DNA from: Larix kaempferi
Lineage: Eukaryota > Streptophyta > Pinopsida > Pinales > Pinaceae
Assembly: GCA_027924585.1 (NCBI GenBank)
Contig: BSBM01000637.1
Location: 248,001-312,000, forward strand
Length of the DNA: 64,000 nucleotides
Direction of reading: 5' to 3'
Part shown: positions 1 to 11,815 of the stretch, piece after piece
How positions within the stretch are numbered: position 1 is the stretch's first letter
How the letters are laid out: every line of letters starts with the position of its first letter
Program-made: the position numbers and the translations under genes
Notes under the pieces: generated by a model
What the model was told of the DNA's origin: nothing
Seen by the model: only the letters and a program-made list of their open reading frames with translations
The model's database searches: none

Positions 1-2780
1 CGTAGGCTTTGCTGCACAGGAAAAACTTGTAATGATGAATATAGCGATGGGGTCCTATGGTTTGTTGACATATATATTAGTGGCATCTTTAAATTCAATA
101 ATAAGCATTCATAAAATTTCTCTTTTTGTGCAAGTTTTGGCTTAGTTATCCTTCTTTTTCTTGCTTATCCTTAATATATTGTTTGGGGATAAGAGCGATT
201 AGGTCCTTAGTCTACATATTTTGTTGGCATGAAACCAATTTCCACCACCAATTCAAAACTTCGACACAGTGCCAAAGGAGAAAATCATCAATGTTGGGCA
301 CATCCTCTTCAGTGTTGCTCAAATTTATAGTTAAGGACTTCTTAATTTCAATCATTCAAAGTTGCAGGAGCCTGATAAGATCAAGAGCCTCTATTCCAGG
401 GTCACTTCATTTGAGGTTTGGTTATCAATCCTATCTTAAAGTCAACCGAATTTTACTAGTTGAATATTGATATTAGAGATTAGGTTTATGAGTTTCGTGG
501 AGACTTATCACATATCGACTTTGATGTCAAATATGTTCATATGATTTCCAAGGCTTGGAATTTAAAATTGGTTAGATAGAACGAAATAAAATGTTCAAAT
601 ATTATTCAGGTATCTTTTAGCTCTAAGATGATTTATAGAATTCTAAGATAGTATTGATACTTTTAGGTCAGCAAGAATATTTCTTTAATTCTTCCCTAGC
701 TATAGAACTATCAGGCATCACACAACAAGAATGCTCATCCAAATCAAAGTGTATTAGTTTTTGGGAAAAATGGAAATAAAGAAAACATTGCAATAGAGAA
801 TGGAGACAACATGAATTTCTCTATTCTACCACAAGACTCTTCACAGAATCATGACCAACGTTTGCATTCTTCTAAGTTTAAATAACTGTGTAAATATGCA
901 TCATATTTTTTTAGAATGGCAATTTTTATTTTAATTCATAATCACATAGGAAACAAGGAATGCCTTTTGAAAGTATTTTGGAGAATATGGAAACATTGAA
1001 GAATCATATTCCCAAAGAAAAAGCTCAAAAGGACATCGTGAAATTGGATTTATTATTTTGTGGACATGATTTAGCATTCAATGACAATTCAACATCAAAA
1101 GGGCAGTTGAAAACATGTGGCATAATCCCATATTTTAAGGACACACTCAACATTTGAAGACGTAAAATGCATGAAAAAACAAAGATGGAAAAATAGAAAT
1201 ATTTGATAGAGGAAGATCAACGGACTTCAAATCCAGATTTTCAAGCACAAATGGCAATCAAAGATATTATTTGCATATTTTAAGGGAACAAATCAACAGG
1301 TTGTAGATTCCAGTAGTTCCAAATTCTTTGTAGCTTATTCAATATTTTTTTTACTTTTAGTTTAATGATAAGATTTCATTCCAAAAAGTTTGCAATAATT
1401 TTATTGTGTGCTTTTCTATAAATTCGACGATTTTTCAATGTGATGGGTTTAGTCTGAGAGACTGGAGTTTCGATTCAAGAAAATGATAGAACTCTATTGT
1501 AAACACTTTTTCCTTAATGTCAGATATTTTATCAGTGTTTCATTATTAGAGACTCTTGTGAGTTTTATGTCAGATTATGTTTCGGTGTTTTCCTATTTTC
1601 CTTCTTGTTTAAATGGAATGATCATTAATGAAGTATTCATTGATAATCTATGACTATGGATTCTTGAGCAGTAAAGTGTTTAGTGTAATTTGTCATATTT
1701 AATACAAGTTTCATTTATGTATTTAAATTCATAATTGGAAAGTATATATGGTTTATGGATTTTCCTCTTTTTGGACTTATTAATTAAGCAGCTTGCAAGT
1801 TCAGTAAATTCATGTCTATTCTTCTTAATTCTTCCCCTTTCTTTGGAATTTAAAGCTCACTTGCCTCTAATCGATGAACATTGAATGTAAGTCTATGTTT
1901 TAGCAATGATTAAAATAAATCCAAACCTTAAATGGGGGGATCGTTCTATGTTTTAGTAAGTCTATGTTAGACATGCTCTTCTTGCAGTCAAGAGCATATT
2001 TTAGCGTTAATAGGGTCAAAAATGGGGGATCGTTGACCACATGGGATGAATGAATAGATGATTCTAGTAGACATAAGGAAAATTGAATGAATCCTAGCAA
2101 GGATTCAAGAATGAATCGATGATAAATTGATGGCCATCTACAAACAAAAAGCTGATATACAAAAAATTGAGAGAGAAAAAAGGAAGAAAAAATAGGAATA
2201 AATGAGGGACATTTTAAGTCTACTTCATAGTAAGAGGAATATGAATAAATTGGTTGAGAAGGTTGAGCAGCCAAAATGCCTACCTGAGTCGAGGGAAACT
2301 CTACCAATTGAGAGAAATGATGAGGCATAGACACTAGTCATAGGACCTATACCAATGGAGGAAACTACAGAAGCATTGTAGATTGTAATTCTTGAAGTTA
2401 CGAGCACTGTCGAATAGTTCACAATGCTTTTGAATCATGGAACAAGTGTAAAGAACATCATCGAGTATGACTTGATAATTGGAGCTGGAGAGAGTAGCAT
2501 ATGGTGTCAACTAGACGAGTGTGGAAAAATTATTAATTGACTGATGATCTAGAGACCACTTCATGGTATTTAGATTAATTTTACACATGAGTTTAGAAGA
2601 CACAGTTTTCACTTATTCTATTTAGAGCATGTGGATGGACCCCCTGCCAATAGCATTATTGATTGAAGCATGAAGCTCAATAGAGAACTGACCTAATGAT
2701 GAAGACTCAATAGCAGAAATTTGACTATCTTGGTATAAAATTCACCACAACAAAGTAAGTACGTTTACAATTGATATTCA
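1..2780. other. AT-rich stretch without a recognisable gene
   Basis: I see only short chance reading frames with no recognisable domain. The 2330-2780 part reads like a decayed leader or N-terminal gag region of the gypsy element to its right, because the same plus-strand frame runs with stops into the gag domain. No LTR boundary, primer binding site or target duplication could be located, so the left end of that element is undetermined. Confidence 0.5.
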
Positions 2781-2799
2781 TAGTACTAAGCCACTAGGT

Positions 2800-3453
2800 A
2801 AAATGCATAATTTTGTTAATGTGGCTTATCATCACTCAACTAACATTCCTATTTATGAAGGCGATGATGATCGCAAAAGACACTAGTTTGTCTGTGAAAC
2901 AATGTGGGAATCTAATCTTATACATGATGATAATCGAAAAATAGCCCAGTTTGCAGGTGGGCTCCGAAAAAGAGCACTTACATGGTACATGAATTTTATT
3001 GAATATCAACAAAAAACAAAAGAAGAAATCAAGCAGAATTTTCTAGAATTATTCTAGACTTAATACAATAGAAATCTAGCTGCCAAGAAGTTAAAAGAGA
3101 TTACTCAAAGACCTGAAAAAATAGTTTGTGAATATGACAAGAGATTTAAAGACTTACTTAATCAAATACCATCTAAGATGGATCAAACTGTTTTGATCCA
3201 GTGGTTTGTTGTGGGCCTACATCCCAGGATTAGAACACCCTTGAGATTACATGAATTTACAACATAAAATGATGCTATAAAGAAATCCCAAAAGGTTGAT
3301 TTGAATGAATATTTTACATCTTCCCTTGTCGACAGGAGAGTAGAAGAGAAGTTGGAAATAATGCAAAGATCACTTCAACAACTGGCTTTGTGGCATAATG
3401 ACATATGGTGTATGACATGCTCATCAGAGGGTCACACCAAAGACAATTGTTGA
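2800..3453 (+). pseudogene. gag remnant of gypsy I with one CCHC knuckle
   Basis: The plus frame gives FVCETMWE and, further on, IAQFAGGLRKRALTWYMNF, which matches the retrotransposon gag domain of plant gypsy elements. A knuckle of the form C-x2-C-x4-H-x4-C (CMTCSSEGHTKDNC) is at 3409-3450 and is followed at once by a TGA. Gag would form the nucleocapsid-like particle, and the knuckle would bind the genomic RNA. Several stops interrupt the frame, so no full-length product is possible. The start is not defined; the ATG at 2803 is the first that fits the homologous frame. Confidence 0.7.
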
Positions 3454-4313
3454 TATGACAATCGACACTAATTCAGAGACAATAGAATATTATTACCTTC
3501 CCAAAAGAAGAGAATTCTCATAACAAAGAATACTATTTCCAGAGGAAAGACGGGCATATAACGGTCGAGTCGCTCACACAATCTATTATTGTGATATATG
3601 TGAAAGGTTTGAATCCCACTCGACAATAAACTACCCATACAATGTTGATAATGTTAAACCGAAATGGTGTGGCATCTGTCGAGACAATTCTCATAACACT
3701 GCATAATGTGCAAAGAACATGAAGAACAATATGAATTATCACTCAGTCTATCAGGCATAGAAAGTCGAGCAAAGCAATCAAAGGAGTCGATACTTCATGA
3801 ATAATGACCAATGCAACAATGGATACAAATGATGAGGAAGTTACAATGGTCATGGAATGTATAAAGATAACCAAGGAAACCATCCTAATGGTCGAGGGAA
3901 GTCTCGATGTTTTATATGTTACAATGAAGATCATTTGAGTCCCGACTGCCCCTGGAAGGAGAAGACGAACCTCAAATTTTGTGCGAAATGTGGGGTGGGG
4001 GAGCATTAATTGTAAGACTACCCCATTATGATTGAAATATTATAAATAAAAAGAATTCTAATATATTTTCTATTATACCTAATGATGAAGAATTAAATTC
4101 TACATATTTTCACATCATTACCAAACATGGAATGAAGATTGGAGGTGATAAACCACATGCCACAAAAATTCAAGCTAAAGAGAATAAATATCCAAATCCT
4201 CATAAGTAGAGATAAAATTTCAATAATGCTACAAATTTTTTTGAAGATTTAGCATCTGAGGAAGACACTCCAGAATCATGAAATAAAACACTCAATGAAT
4301 TATTGCAACTTCT
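3454..4313 (+). pseudogene. gag C-terminal and knuckle region of gypsy I, decayed
   Basis: Pieces of further zinc knuckles are visible: CFICYNEDHLSPDC at 3908-3949 (C-x2-C-x4-H-x4-C), and a damaged one beginning CAKCGVGEH near 3980. The intervening sequence is rich in Asn, Gln and Ser codons in broken frames. This is the spacer between the gag body and the protease of gypsy I. It is cut at 4314 by an inserted copia-type LTR. Confidence 0.55.
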
Positions 4314-5063
4314 TGTTAGGATATTCCTATACTCCATCCTAATCCTTCTAACATTCCTGTCATTTACATTTTCAGTCCTGCATGCAAAATTAGGGTTTGC
4401 ATGCAATTAGGGTTTGCATGCATTTTACATGCATCCTAGTCATCAGCACCAGCACCTAGCCCTCAGCAAACTAGCCCCAGGAGCTTCTCTCGGATCAGTC
4501 TTAGCTCTCCTAGAGCTTAGTGTGCCCTCTTTTCAGTTATTGCATGAGAAGGGCGCCTTTCTTCATCTGCCAGTCCAGTTTAGTTTAGTTATCTTCAGTT
4601 CTTCCTTGATTTAAGGATTAACTGACTCCTAACTGACCTTATCACTCTTTTGGACCTCCAGTGTGACTAGATAGACTGTTTTGACTCCAGTTAGCTCCAT
4701 GAGCGCCCTCCACTGAGTCTCCTTCACTATATCAGTGCTTCCATGTGCCAGTTACACCAACCACACTCAGTTTGACTCAGTTTGACTCCCGATTGATCAC
4801 TACTTGTGCATTGATGACTTCACTGATGATGAGATAGACTCCTAGTTTGGCACTGATGACTCTCCACTGATTATGGATCTATGCATGAAGGATAATTCGA
4901 ATTACACCTAGTGAATTCGAATCCTCATACTCAGCATTGTATATTTACCCGGTTACTATTCTGATTAATGTAGTGTGTGTAATTATTCTGCCTCTATTGG
5001 ATCTATGTTCTATTGCTTCTCTCTTCTTCCTTAATTCCTTAATTCTTTCACTGTGAGGTTACA
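4314..5063 (+). repeat. Solo LTR of a copia III-like family
   Basis: The segment begins TGTTAGGATATTCC and ends GAGGTTACA. Its interior follows the copia III LTRs at 20540 and 25754 in order: repeated AGGGTTTGCATGCA near the start, then CTCCACTGAG, GTGCATTGATGAC and GATGATGAG blocks. No PBS, PPT or coding region adjoins it, so it is a solo LTR left by LTR-LTR recombination, or a related older copy. The flanks (cttct on the left, ttatc on the right) are not an identical duplication, so the exact ends are uncertain by a few bases. Confidence 0.65.
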
Positions 5064-5890
5064 TTATCTCTTTGGATCTTATGTTGGCAATCTAACACTT
5101 CTCATGAAAGAAGATGATGTTGCACGTTTAACTGACTTGATGCATATGATAAGAAATAACCCACGGAGTGAAAAAGTTGCTAAAAATACCTTCCGAACTA
5201 ACAAAAAATATAATGCCAACATCGATCTACTCGTCGACCTTGAAGTCGAAGGATATTGCATCTCGCAAGTTGTCCTCGACTTCATATCTTGATCTAATAT
5301 AATGACTAGGTCTACTTGTGTCAAACACATCTATCTAAGTCAAGTATCTATCTTAAGCTCACTAACCAGGGCTTAATCGAACCCACAGGAGTATGGAAAA
5401 ATGTTAACACTACAATAATGGGCATTGATATTCAAATTTATTTTGAAGTAATCGATCCAAAATAATGTTCTGAATCATTCCCTGCATTAATCGATTGATT
5501 GTGGGGAAAGAAAATGAAAGCTTTTATATCACTAGAAAAAGATAGAATAAAATAGAAAGGAGAAGGTTAAAAGGTCTATGTACCTATCTATCCATCACAA
5601 GGAAAGCCGTGGGTAGAGTCTAATAATAATGATGTAGACATAAGGCAATTGTATCAAGTGATGCAAAATAATGAAGATTCAATTGAGCCTAATGAAAATG
5701 GGGAGATCCACCTAGGCTCTCCCATGTCAATTGGTCAAAATTTTGACTTGAAGCTATACAACTAGTAGATTGAAAATTAGGAAGCACATGCAAGAGAATG
5801 CTGTATAATTGAATCCATCCCCTGACATTCGGTACACTATCATAGATCCATCTTAAACCCAAATATATCAAGCACCGAGAGGGATCCAAT
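5064..5890 (+). pseudogene. Aspartic protease region of gypsy I, decayed
   Basis: The frame reads DLEVEGYCISQVVLDFIS, then a stop, then SNIMTRST. In related plant gypsy proteases this is the active-site loop, usually D-F-G-S/A. Here the Gly is replaced by Ile and a stop follows. Further downstream WGKKMKAFISLEKDRIK, IRQLYQVMQNNED and SIEPNENGEI fit the protease-to-RT linker of the same family. The enzyme would have cut the gag-pol polyprotein, but the altered active site and the stops make it inactive. Confidence 0.6.
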
Positions 5891-5903
5891 TTATTGAGGT
5901 GTA

Positions 5904-5904
<1 letters not shown>

Positions 5905-5941
<37 letters not shown>
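5905..5941. repeat. TA dinucleotide microsatellite
   Basis: An uninterrupted run of TA repeats of about 36 bases lies in the linker region of gypsy I. Confidence 0.95.
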
Positions 5942-5943
<2 letters not shown>

Positions 5944-6562
5944 TAAGCTCGATAAATTTTATCCCTCTCATGCTTGATAGATCCATGTTTAACTTTTAAT
6001 TTTTTTATTTTATAGGCCAAATGGATTTTTAAAATTATTTTATTTTATTAGCCAACATGAATTGTTTTAATTACCTTTTATTTTTGGTAATGCAACGTTA
6101 CGTTACATTACCTTACATGAAAACATCTCCCATACTGGGATATAGAGGACCTCACTCCTCTCGGTGCAAAAAATGATTTGCGATTTCTGTAATTCTGAAA
6201 GTATTTGAGAATAATATAAGAGTAAATCCAAATTTGGTATCAATGAAAACCAAACCGACCAATTTACCTACGCTTCGGTACAAAGAACGTAAGTCACCAT
6301 CAACATATGTCGATGAAGTCTCTAAAAATGTGGGATAACAAGTTTGAATATAGATTTTAGTCAAAACATTCATGAGAGAAGCCACTAGGTGGTGGTACAC
6401 CAATTATTCTCTCTTTTATACTTGGATGAAGACTTCAACTTACTTTATTGAGCAATTTGGAGGAAAGAAGATCACAATGCAAGCAAAACATTTGAAATTC
6501 ACGCAAGGGCACAATCCTATTGAACACATCAAAACTTGTGAAAAAGAATAGAGAAGGCTTGG
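5942..6562. other. AT-rich linker of gypsy I with no clear gene
   Basis: This stretch holds short direct repeats of the type ACGTTACGTTACATTACC near 6090-6115 and broken frames only. It separates the protease remnant from a second gag-like block. I recognise no domain in it. Confidence 0.4.
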
Positions 6563-6760
6563 TTACTGTGATGAACGAGTATGGACCCATATGTTCCTTA
6601 GAACCTTAGACGACTTTCCCAACAAATGGTACAAGATCAAGGACTAATGTGTAGAAACGTTTAGTTGGAAATCTCTAAAGGAAAATTTAATTAAATATTT
6701 CTTATTTACTCCTACAGAAGAGTATTTAAATGAAGTTTTATAAGAAATTTAGTAATATAT
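6563..6760 (+). pseudogene. Second gag-like fragment between protease and RT
   Basis: The plus frame reads ERVWTHMFLRTLDDFPNKW, then YKIKD and, after a stop, FSWKSLKENLIKYF. This resembles the gag body of plant gypsy elements, where a conserved NKWY precedes a helix ending in a FxW-x2-L-K-x-N-F-type segment. Its place after the protease remnant and before RT is odd for one element. It may be a remnant of another gypsy insertion or part of a composite element. Identification rests on about 60 residues with stops. Confidence 0.45.
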
Positions 6761-7079
6761 CAAACCCACAGCATAACCAGTAAGTGTATTCGGAACTACA
6801 CCTACTTGTATATTGAGTTCGACTTGTAATATAATTTTGACCAACAAGAAGCAGTAGGATCACCTCCCAACTAGATTGGACTTGGAAAATGATAATACTC
6901 CAAGGAAAAGCTTCAGATGGAAGAAGGATAATCCATGTATATCGCACCTTATTAAATAAATCCTAAAAATTTCTATTGAAAATAAAGAAGATGATGGGGA
7001 ACTTAGAGATTTTCCTCCTTCATTCACTAAATTAAAAGAAGGTGAGAAACATATCGATGAATTGAAAGCTCCTAAATGG

Positions 7080-7800
7080 ATGGATGTAGAAATAAAAACA
7101 AAGGAAGTCGATATCTCAATCGACGAAAAACCTAAAATGGAAAAAATAGGGGATTATTGGTCAGAGCAACAATCGACATAAAAAATGAATCTTATCAAAG
7201 AGAACCAATACATATTTTCTAGAGAATACAAAGAATTAAAAGGTTTGGTTCAGTAAATGGTCGAAATGAAGATCGACAAGATGCCAGATGAAAATCCTAT
7301 TACGAAAAGACCATATAAATTAGCTCATAAATATAAATATATAATAAAGAAGGAAATTGAAAATATGTTAGCCACTGGAATTATATATCTAGTCAATAAG
7401 TCCGAGTGGGATATCCATATGGTTGTCCAACCAAATAAACATGATTTGAAAAGAATTGGGATTTGTGTTGAATTCAAAGTACTTAATAATGTAACTCTCA
7501 CAGATCTGTTTCCGATACCATTTGCAGATGAAATAATTAATGAATTAGTAGGACACAAATGTTATTCCTTCACATATGGATTTCCAGGATACAATCAAGT
7601 ACCTATGGCTAAAGAATATCAACACAAGACTACATTCGTGTGCAATTTTGGATCATTCATGTATAAATTTATGTTGTTTGGATTGAAAAATGTGCCAACA
7701 GTTTTTTTCTAGAATCATCATAAAAGATATCTAGGAATTTCTTTACAAAATCATGGATATCTATTTCGATGACTAGAAAATATACACCATGTTAAAAGAT
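7080..7800 (+). pseudogene. Reverse transcriptase N-terminal half, gypsy I
   Basis: An open stretch at 7257-7712 carries ENPITKRPYKLAHKYK, the NKSEWDIHMVVQPNK strand, LFPIPFADEIINELVGHKC, then YSFTYGFPGYNQV and GSFMYKFMLFGLKN. These are the fingers and palm motifs that start Ty3/gypsy RT; the standard first catalytic Asp region (FxDGFSGY) is here TYGFPGY, so the Asp is lost. The preceding linker (IGDYWSEQQST) fits the same family. The YxDD region near 7750 is unreadable. The protein is dead. Confidence 0.75.
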
Positions 7801-8004
7801 CATGTCTAGTGGATCCAAATGATGCTGGAAAGGTTTCGATAGATCCAAATTTCTTTAAATATAAAGAAGTTATTTTTTTTCCACGCCCATCAAAATACTC
7901 TTGGGACATGTTGTTTGCAAAGAAAGTATTAAAGTCTAATTGGAAAAAATCAAATCATTCTCGACCTAAAGCCACTAGTCAATCCCAAGCAAGTTAGAAT
8001 ATTC

Positions 8005-8550
8005 TTGGGACATATAGGAAATTATAGAAAGTTCATCCAACATTACTTAGACATGACATTCCCTTTGGAGGAATTACTCAAGTTAAATGATGAATTTATA
8101 TGGATGCCAGAATGCAGTGAATTTTTTAAACTACTTAAACGAAAACTAGTTGAAACTCAAATCCTCAGATTTTCAAACTGGTCCAATAAGTTCCATGTCC
8201 ACATTGATGTGTCAGGTATTGTAGTCGGTGCAATACTAACCCATACTAGCAACGATGGGATCAACTATCCAAATGCACATGCTAGTAAAAAATTAATCAA
8301 AGTCGAGTGAAACTATCAAATGGTTGAAAGAGAAGGGTTAGGTATGATTTTCTCTCTCCAAAAGGTTTGTCACTATTTATTGGCTAACAGTTTTGTGTTT
8401 TTTATGGACCAGCAAGATCTAAAGTACTTAGTTAGTAAACCTTTGCACCACAGACGAATTTGCCGAGAACTCTTATTATTCCAAGATTTTGAATTTGAGA
8501 TATTAGTCAGACTTGGGAAATATAACATTGGACTCAACCATCTCTCATGA
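8005..8550 (+). pseudogene. RT C-terminus and RNase H remnant, gypsy I
   Basis: LGHIGNYRKFIQHYLDMTF and NDEFIWMPECSEFFKLLKRK are the RT thumb/connection. NKFHVHIDVSGIVVGAILT, then VEREGLGMIFSLQKVCHYL, then FFMDQQDLKYLVSK, fit the gypsy RNase H (HIDASG and EREGLA type blocks). A TGA at about 8310 splits the two open parts. Several catalytic positions are altered. It lies directly upstream of the integrase zinc domain. Confidence 0.75.
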
Positions 8551-8779
8551 ATAGAAACTAACGAAGAATCCATTGACATAGACAATGAATTACTTGGTGC
8601 ACATATCTTTAGAGTCAAAGCTGTGCTGATCGAGTTAGCAAATATTTTTCAATTCTTACAAGAAGGTCATTCCCTAAAAGGAACATTGGAAAAGAAAAAT
8701 AAATTTCTATCCATGAAAGAAACACTATATACTATAATCAATGGATCGTTCCTTTATAAACTAGGATAGGATGATATAC

Positions 8780-8986
8780 TCTGTCGCTGTGTCCTTGACC
8801 ATGAGAAAGAGGCTATCATCGATGAATTTCATTTAGGACATGCAGGAGGGAATTCTCAAGTTGAAATGAACTTTAAGAAAATACTACAATTAGGGTTATG
8901 GTGGCTGGAATTAAACAAAGACTGTAAAAATTATATCAATAAGTGTGACAAAAGCCAGTGAATGGGTCGACCTCTATGACAAAACG
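8780..8986 (+). pseudogene. Integrase zinc-binding domain, 5' part, gypsy I
   Basis: The frame reads CVLDHEKEAIIDEFHLGHAG, followed downstream by CKNYINKCDKSQ. The H-x3-H and C-x6-C spacing fits the HHCC zinc domain that precedes integrase cores. The gene is broken at 8987 by the LTR of copia V. The flanking bases aaacg (8982-8986) correspond to gaacg after the inserted element. Confidence 0.7.
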
Positions 8987-9707
8987 TGTCAAATTCCATA
9001 TATGTCACAGGTGGATCTAGATTACTAGAGCAAGCTTCACTTATAATTTTCCAAACATTGACAAGAAAATAGAAGAAATATGAAGAAAATACTAAGTAGA
9101 ACACAAGAGAAAAACACTCATGTGGATTAATATTCGATTGCATTATTATTCAACAACATGTGTACAATATATAGATTCTCTGAAGAGACAAAATCGATAG
9201 GCTTAGTGGCAAGTTGAGTATCTGAAAATAATGAGGCTTAGATTGGACCAATTCACTCATCAATAACATGAAGCCAAGTGTAACTCGCATATTGGGCCAT
9301 AATGAGGTTCAATGAACATAGATGGACCATGAGGAGGTTAGGCTAGTCAAAATAGTGTGAAAGGTACCATTATGAGGTTGCATGTGGTGAGTAGTTGGCT
9401 ACGTCATCTCCATTAATGCACAAGTTGACCAAATCCTCAAGAGGGCACATTCCATCCCCTTAAAACAGGGAAATGCAACAAATCCCACATAAATGAAAGG
9501 TAGTGGGGCACATTGACTCCTAAAATGATGGAAATGAGTGGATAAGTGGACAGACAAGGATTCATGGATATATCACTAGTCTAAGGTGGTCAAACGTGGA
9601 CAAACTATGGTCCAAGACACTAGAATAGGCACTAGAAGGCCAAATAACTCTAGGTAGAATAACATGAAGGTCCCTGGAATGTATATGATGGGAATATTGT
9701 TGTAACG
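8987..9707 (-). repeat. 3' LTR of copia V
   Basis: The segment begins TGTCAAATTCC and ends GTTGTAACG. The terminal CA on this side has become CG, since the partner LTR ends CTAACA. It is clearly homologous to 11095-11815 throughout, with scattered substitutions. The adjacent purine tract on the minus strand supports its role as the 3' LTR. Confidence 0.85.
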
Positions 9708-10607
9708 CCCCCTCTTAATCCAAAATGGTAGTGATCATGAGAAATAGGGCCCAAGCAACACAGGATTATGGTCACCCTTTACATTATTAATCCATGTAAA
9801 ATGAGGAAAGAGGCAAAACCACTTGGGGAAAATCCTCCCTTAAAAATGGACATGAAAGAGAAACAAAAATCTATATACTCTCCAAACTAAATGAATATGT
9901 TTGGAGGAATCTAATTCCTAGGAAGAAGTGGAATTTTCTCAACTAGATCAGAAACATGTTCAACTACATGATGGAAACTGAATCCATGTAGAACAATTGA
10001 AACATACTGATAGTAGAGCGAATGCATGTGCTCTTCAAACTTGAACTTTGAACCAACCAGGGTGCTAGGTCCAAAAGAGACTTGAGGCACTTTAGAATTC
10101 GAACCAACAATAGTGAAAGTGATCCCAGGAAAATAATAAGTCTCTTGAAGCATAAAATTTGAATCAATATATTTGTAATTAGCTCCAAGAAAGAGGAACA
10201 AGATTCCCAAGTGCGCCACTCTAATGGAAAAAGCTTCTCCATCTTCAAGTGAATTTGAAGAAATTCTGCTAGTCATGATGTAGGAATACATTGGAACAAA
10301 AAGAGTGTGAAGCAATCAGAGATCTTAACTTGAATTCCAAACTTCTCATTGACCATATTTTGAACCAATACTCTCATGCGAAGAAAAAACCTCTTCTAGA
10401 GAAGGCTCATCATGATCACCAACTAGCAACCCATATTCAACATTCGTAATAGAATACATACAGGAGAAAGAAGTGGAATGGAGAGACATCTCTTCAAAAA
10501 TATTGATGGAAGTAGCTCATATGTTATCTTCATGAAAAACAACTTCTTGGAAAACAGAGGAAGCCACAAATGAAGAAAGTTGAGTTGGATCATTTGTTGA
10601 ATCTCTA
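9708..10607 (-). other. Internal region of copia V without recognised domain
   Basis: Overlapping minus-strand frames (for example 9911-10315, 134 codons) show no motif I recognise, and neither frame continues the gag. It is most likely the untranslated or degraded remainder after loss of pol. The polypurine tract lies at its left edge (9708-9721). Confidence 0.5.
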
Positions 10608-11008
10608 TCTTATTCTTCTTCTTCAATTTGAACAACTTCTTGAGAAATGTATGAGGCCGAGACCTTTGGAGGGAGAACACATGAGGAGGTTTCCATCTGC
10701 TTTCTCTCCATATAACTAACATCATATTTCTGCATGCCAAGAGATCTATCTAGATTTCTCCAAATTCCAAATGGATACTCAACAAAATAAATGAGATAAT
10801 GCATTCTTGGAGGTATAGCCAAACACATAGTTCCATATGATTTATCATAGTCATTGAGCCAATCACAATTCTCTTCATAGGACTCTGGGCCATTCACAAC
10901 ACCAATGGACACATCAAAGAGACATTTTCTCTTGAGATATGCACACATATTTTCTTTCCACTTATAATAGTTGAATGGGGAGAGGAGAGGAGCCACTTTT
11001 GAATCCAT
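10608..11008 (-). pseudogene. N-terminal gag fragment of copia V
   Basis: From the ATG at 11008 the product starts MDSKVAPLLSPFNYYKWKEN and continues with a W-x3-D-Y-D-K-S-Y-G-T-M block. This is the N-terminal copia gag region, where an N-Y-x2-W-K signature is typical. It ends in a Glu-rich tail at 10610, well short of a full copia gag and before any zinc knuckle. The start is chosen because homology begins there; ten upstream codons lie in the leader. It may still make a short protein, but nothing shows that it functions. Confidence 0.65.
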
Positions 11009-11094
11009 GAAGCTGTTGTACGCACCTGCAAAACACACACTTCGAAATATATTTCAGAAGCAAGAATAGGATCCCCTATGGTGGTCTGATACCA

Positions 11095-11815
11095 TGTCAA
11101 ATTCTATATGTGTTACAGGTGGATCTAGATTACTAGAGCAAGATTCACTTATAATTTACCAAACATTTACAGGAAAAAAGAAGAAATATGAAGAAAATAT
11201 TAAGTAGAACACAAGTGAAAAACACTCATGTGGATTAATATTCCATTGCATTATTATTCAACAACATGTGTACAATATATATATGCTCTCAAGACACAAA
11301 ATCAAGAGGCTTGGTGGCAATTTTAGTAGCTCACAATAATGAGGCTTAGATTGGACCAATTCACCCATCAATGACATGAGGCCAAGTGTAACTCATATAT
11401 TGGGCCATAATGAGTTTCAATAAACATAGATGGACCATGGGGAGGTTAGACTAGTCAAAATAGTGTGAAAGGTACAATTATGAGGATTCATGGGGTGATT
11501 ATTTGGCTAAGTAGTGGCCATTAATGCACAAGTTGACCAAATCCTCAAGAGGGCACACTCCATCTCCTTAAAATAGGGAAATGAAATAACTTCCACATAA
11601 ATGCAAGGTAGTGGGGAAAATTGAATCCTAAAATGATGGAAATGGGTGGATAAGTGGACAAAAAAGACTTCATGGATATATCAATAATATAAGGTGGTCA
11701 AATGTTGACAAACTATGGTCCAAGACACTAGAATAAGCACTACAAGGACAAAAAAATCTAGGTATAACAACATCAAGGGCCATGGCATGTATATGATGGG
11801 AATATTGTTCTAACA
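11095..11815 (-). repeat. 5' LTR of copia V
   Basis: This LTR begins TGTCAAATTC and ends CTAACA, and is followed by gaacg, the right-hand target duplication. Immediately to its left, 11084-11094 reads as TGGTATCAGAC on the minus strand, the primer binding site. Confidence 0.85.

Larger units (their letters stand above)
8987..11815 (-). mobile_element. Copia V: short non-autonomous copia element inside gypsy integrase
   Basis: Two direct LTRs of 721 bp (8987-9707 and 11095-11815) flank a 1387-bp internal part. On the minus strand the order is 5' LTR (11095-11815), PBS TGGTATCAGAC (11084-11094, initiator-Met type), a gag start, then a polypurine tract (GGATTAAGAGGGGG) next to the 3' LTR. No protease, integrase, RT or RNase H is present, so it must have moved with proteins made elsewhere. 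The target duplication is aaacg/gaacg, matching at four of five bases. Removing the element rejoins the gypsy integrase gene. Confidence 0.85.

Noticed and set aside
4309-5068. Target duplication around the solo LTR 4314-5063
   Set aside because: The flanks cttct and ttatc are not identical; I did not claim a duplication.
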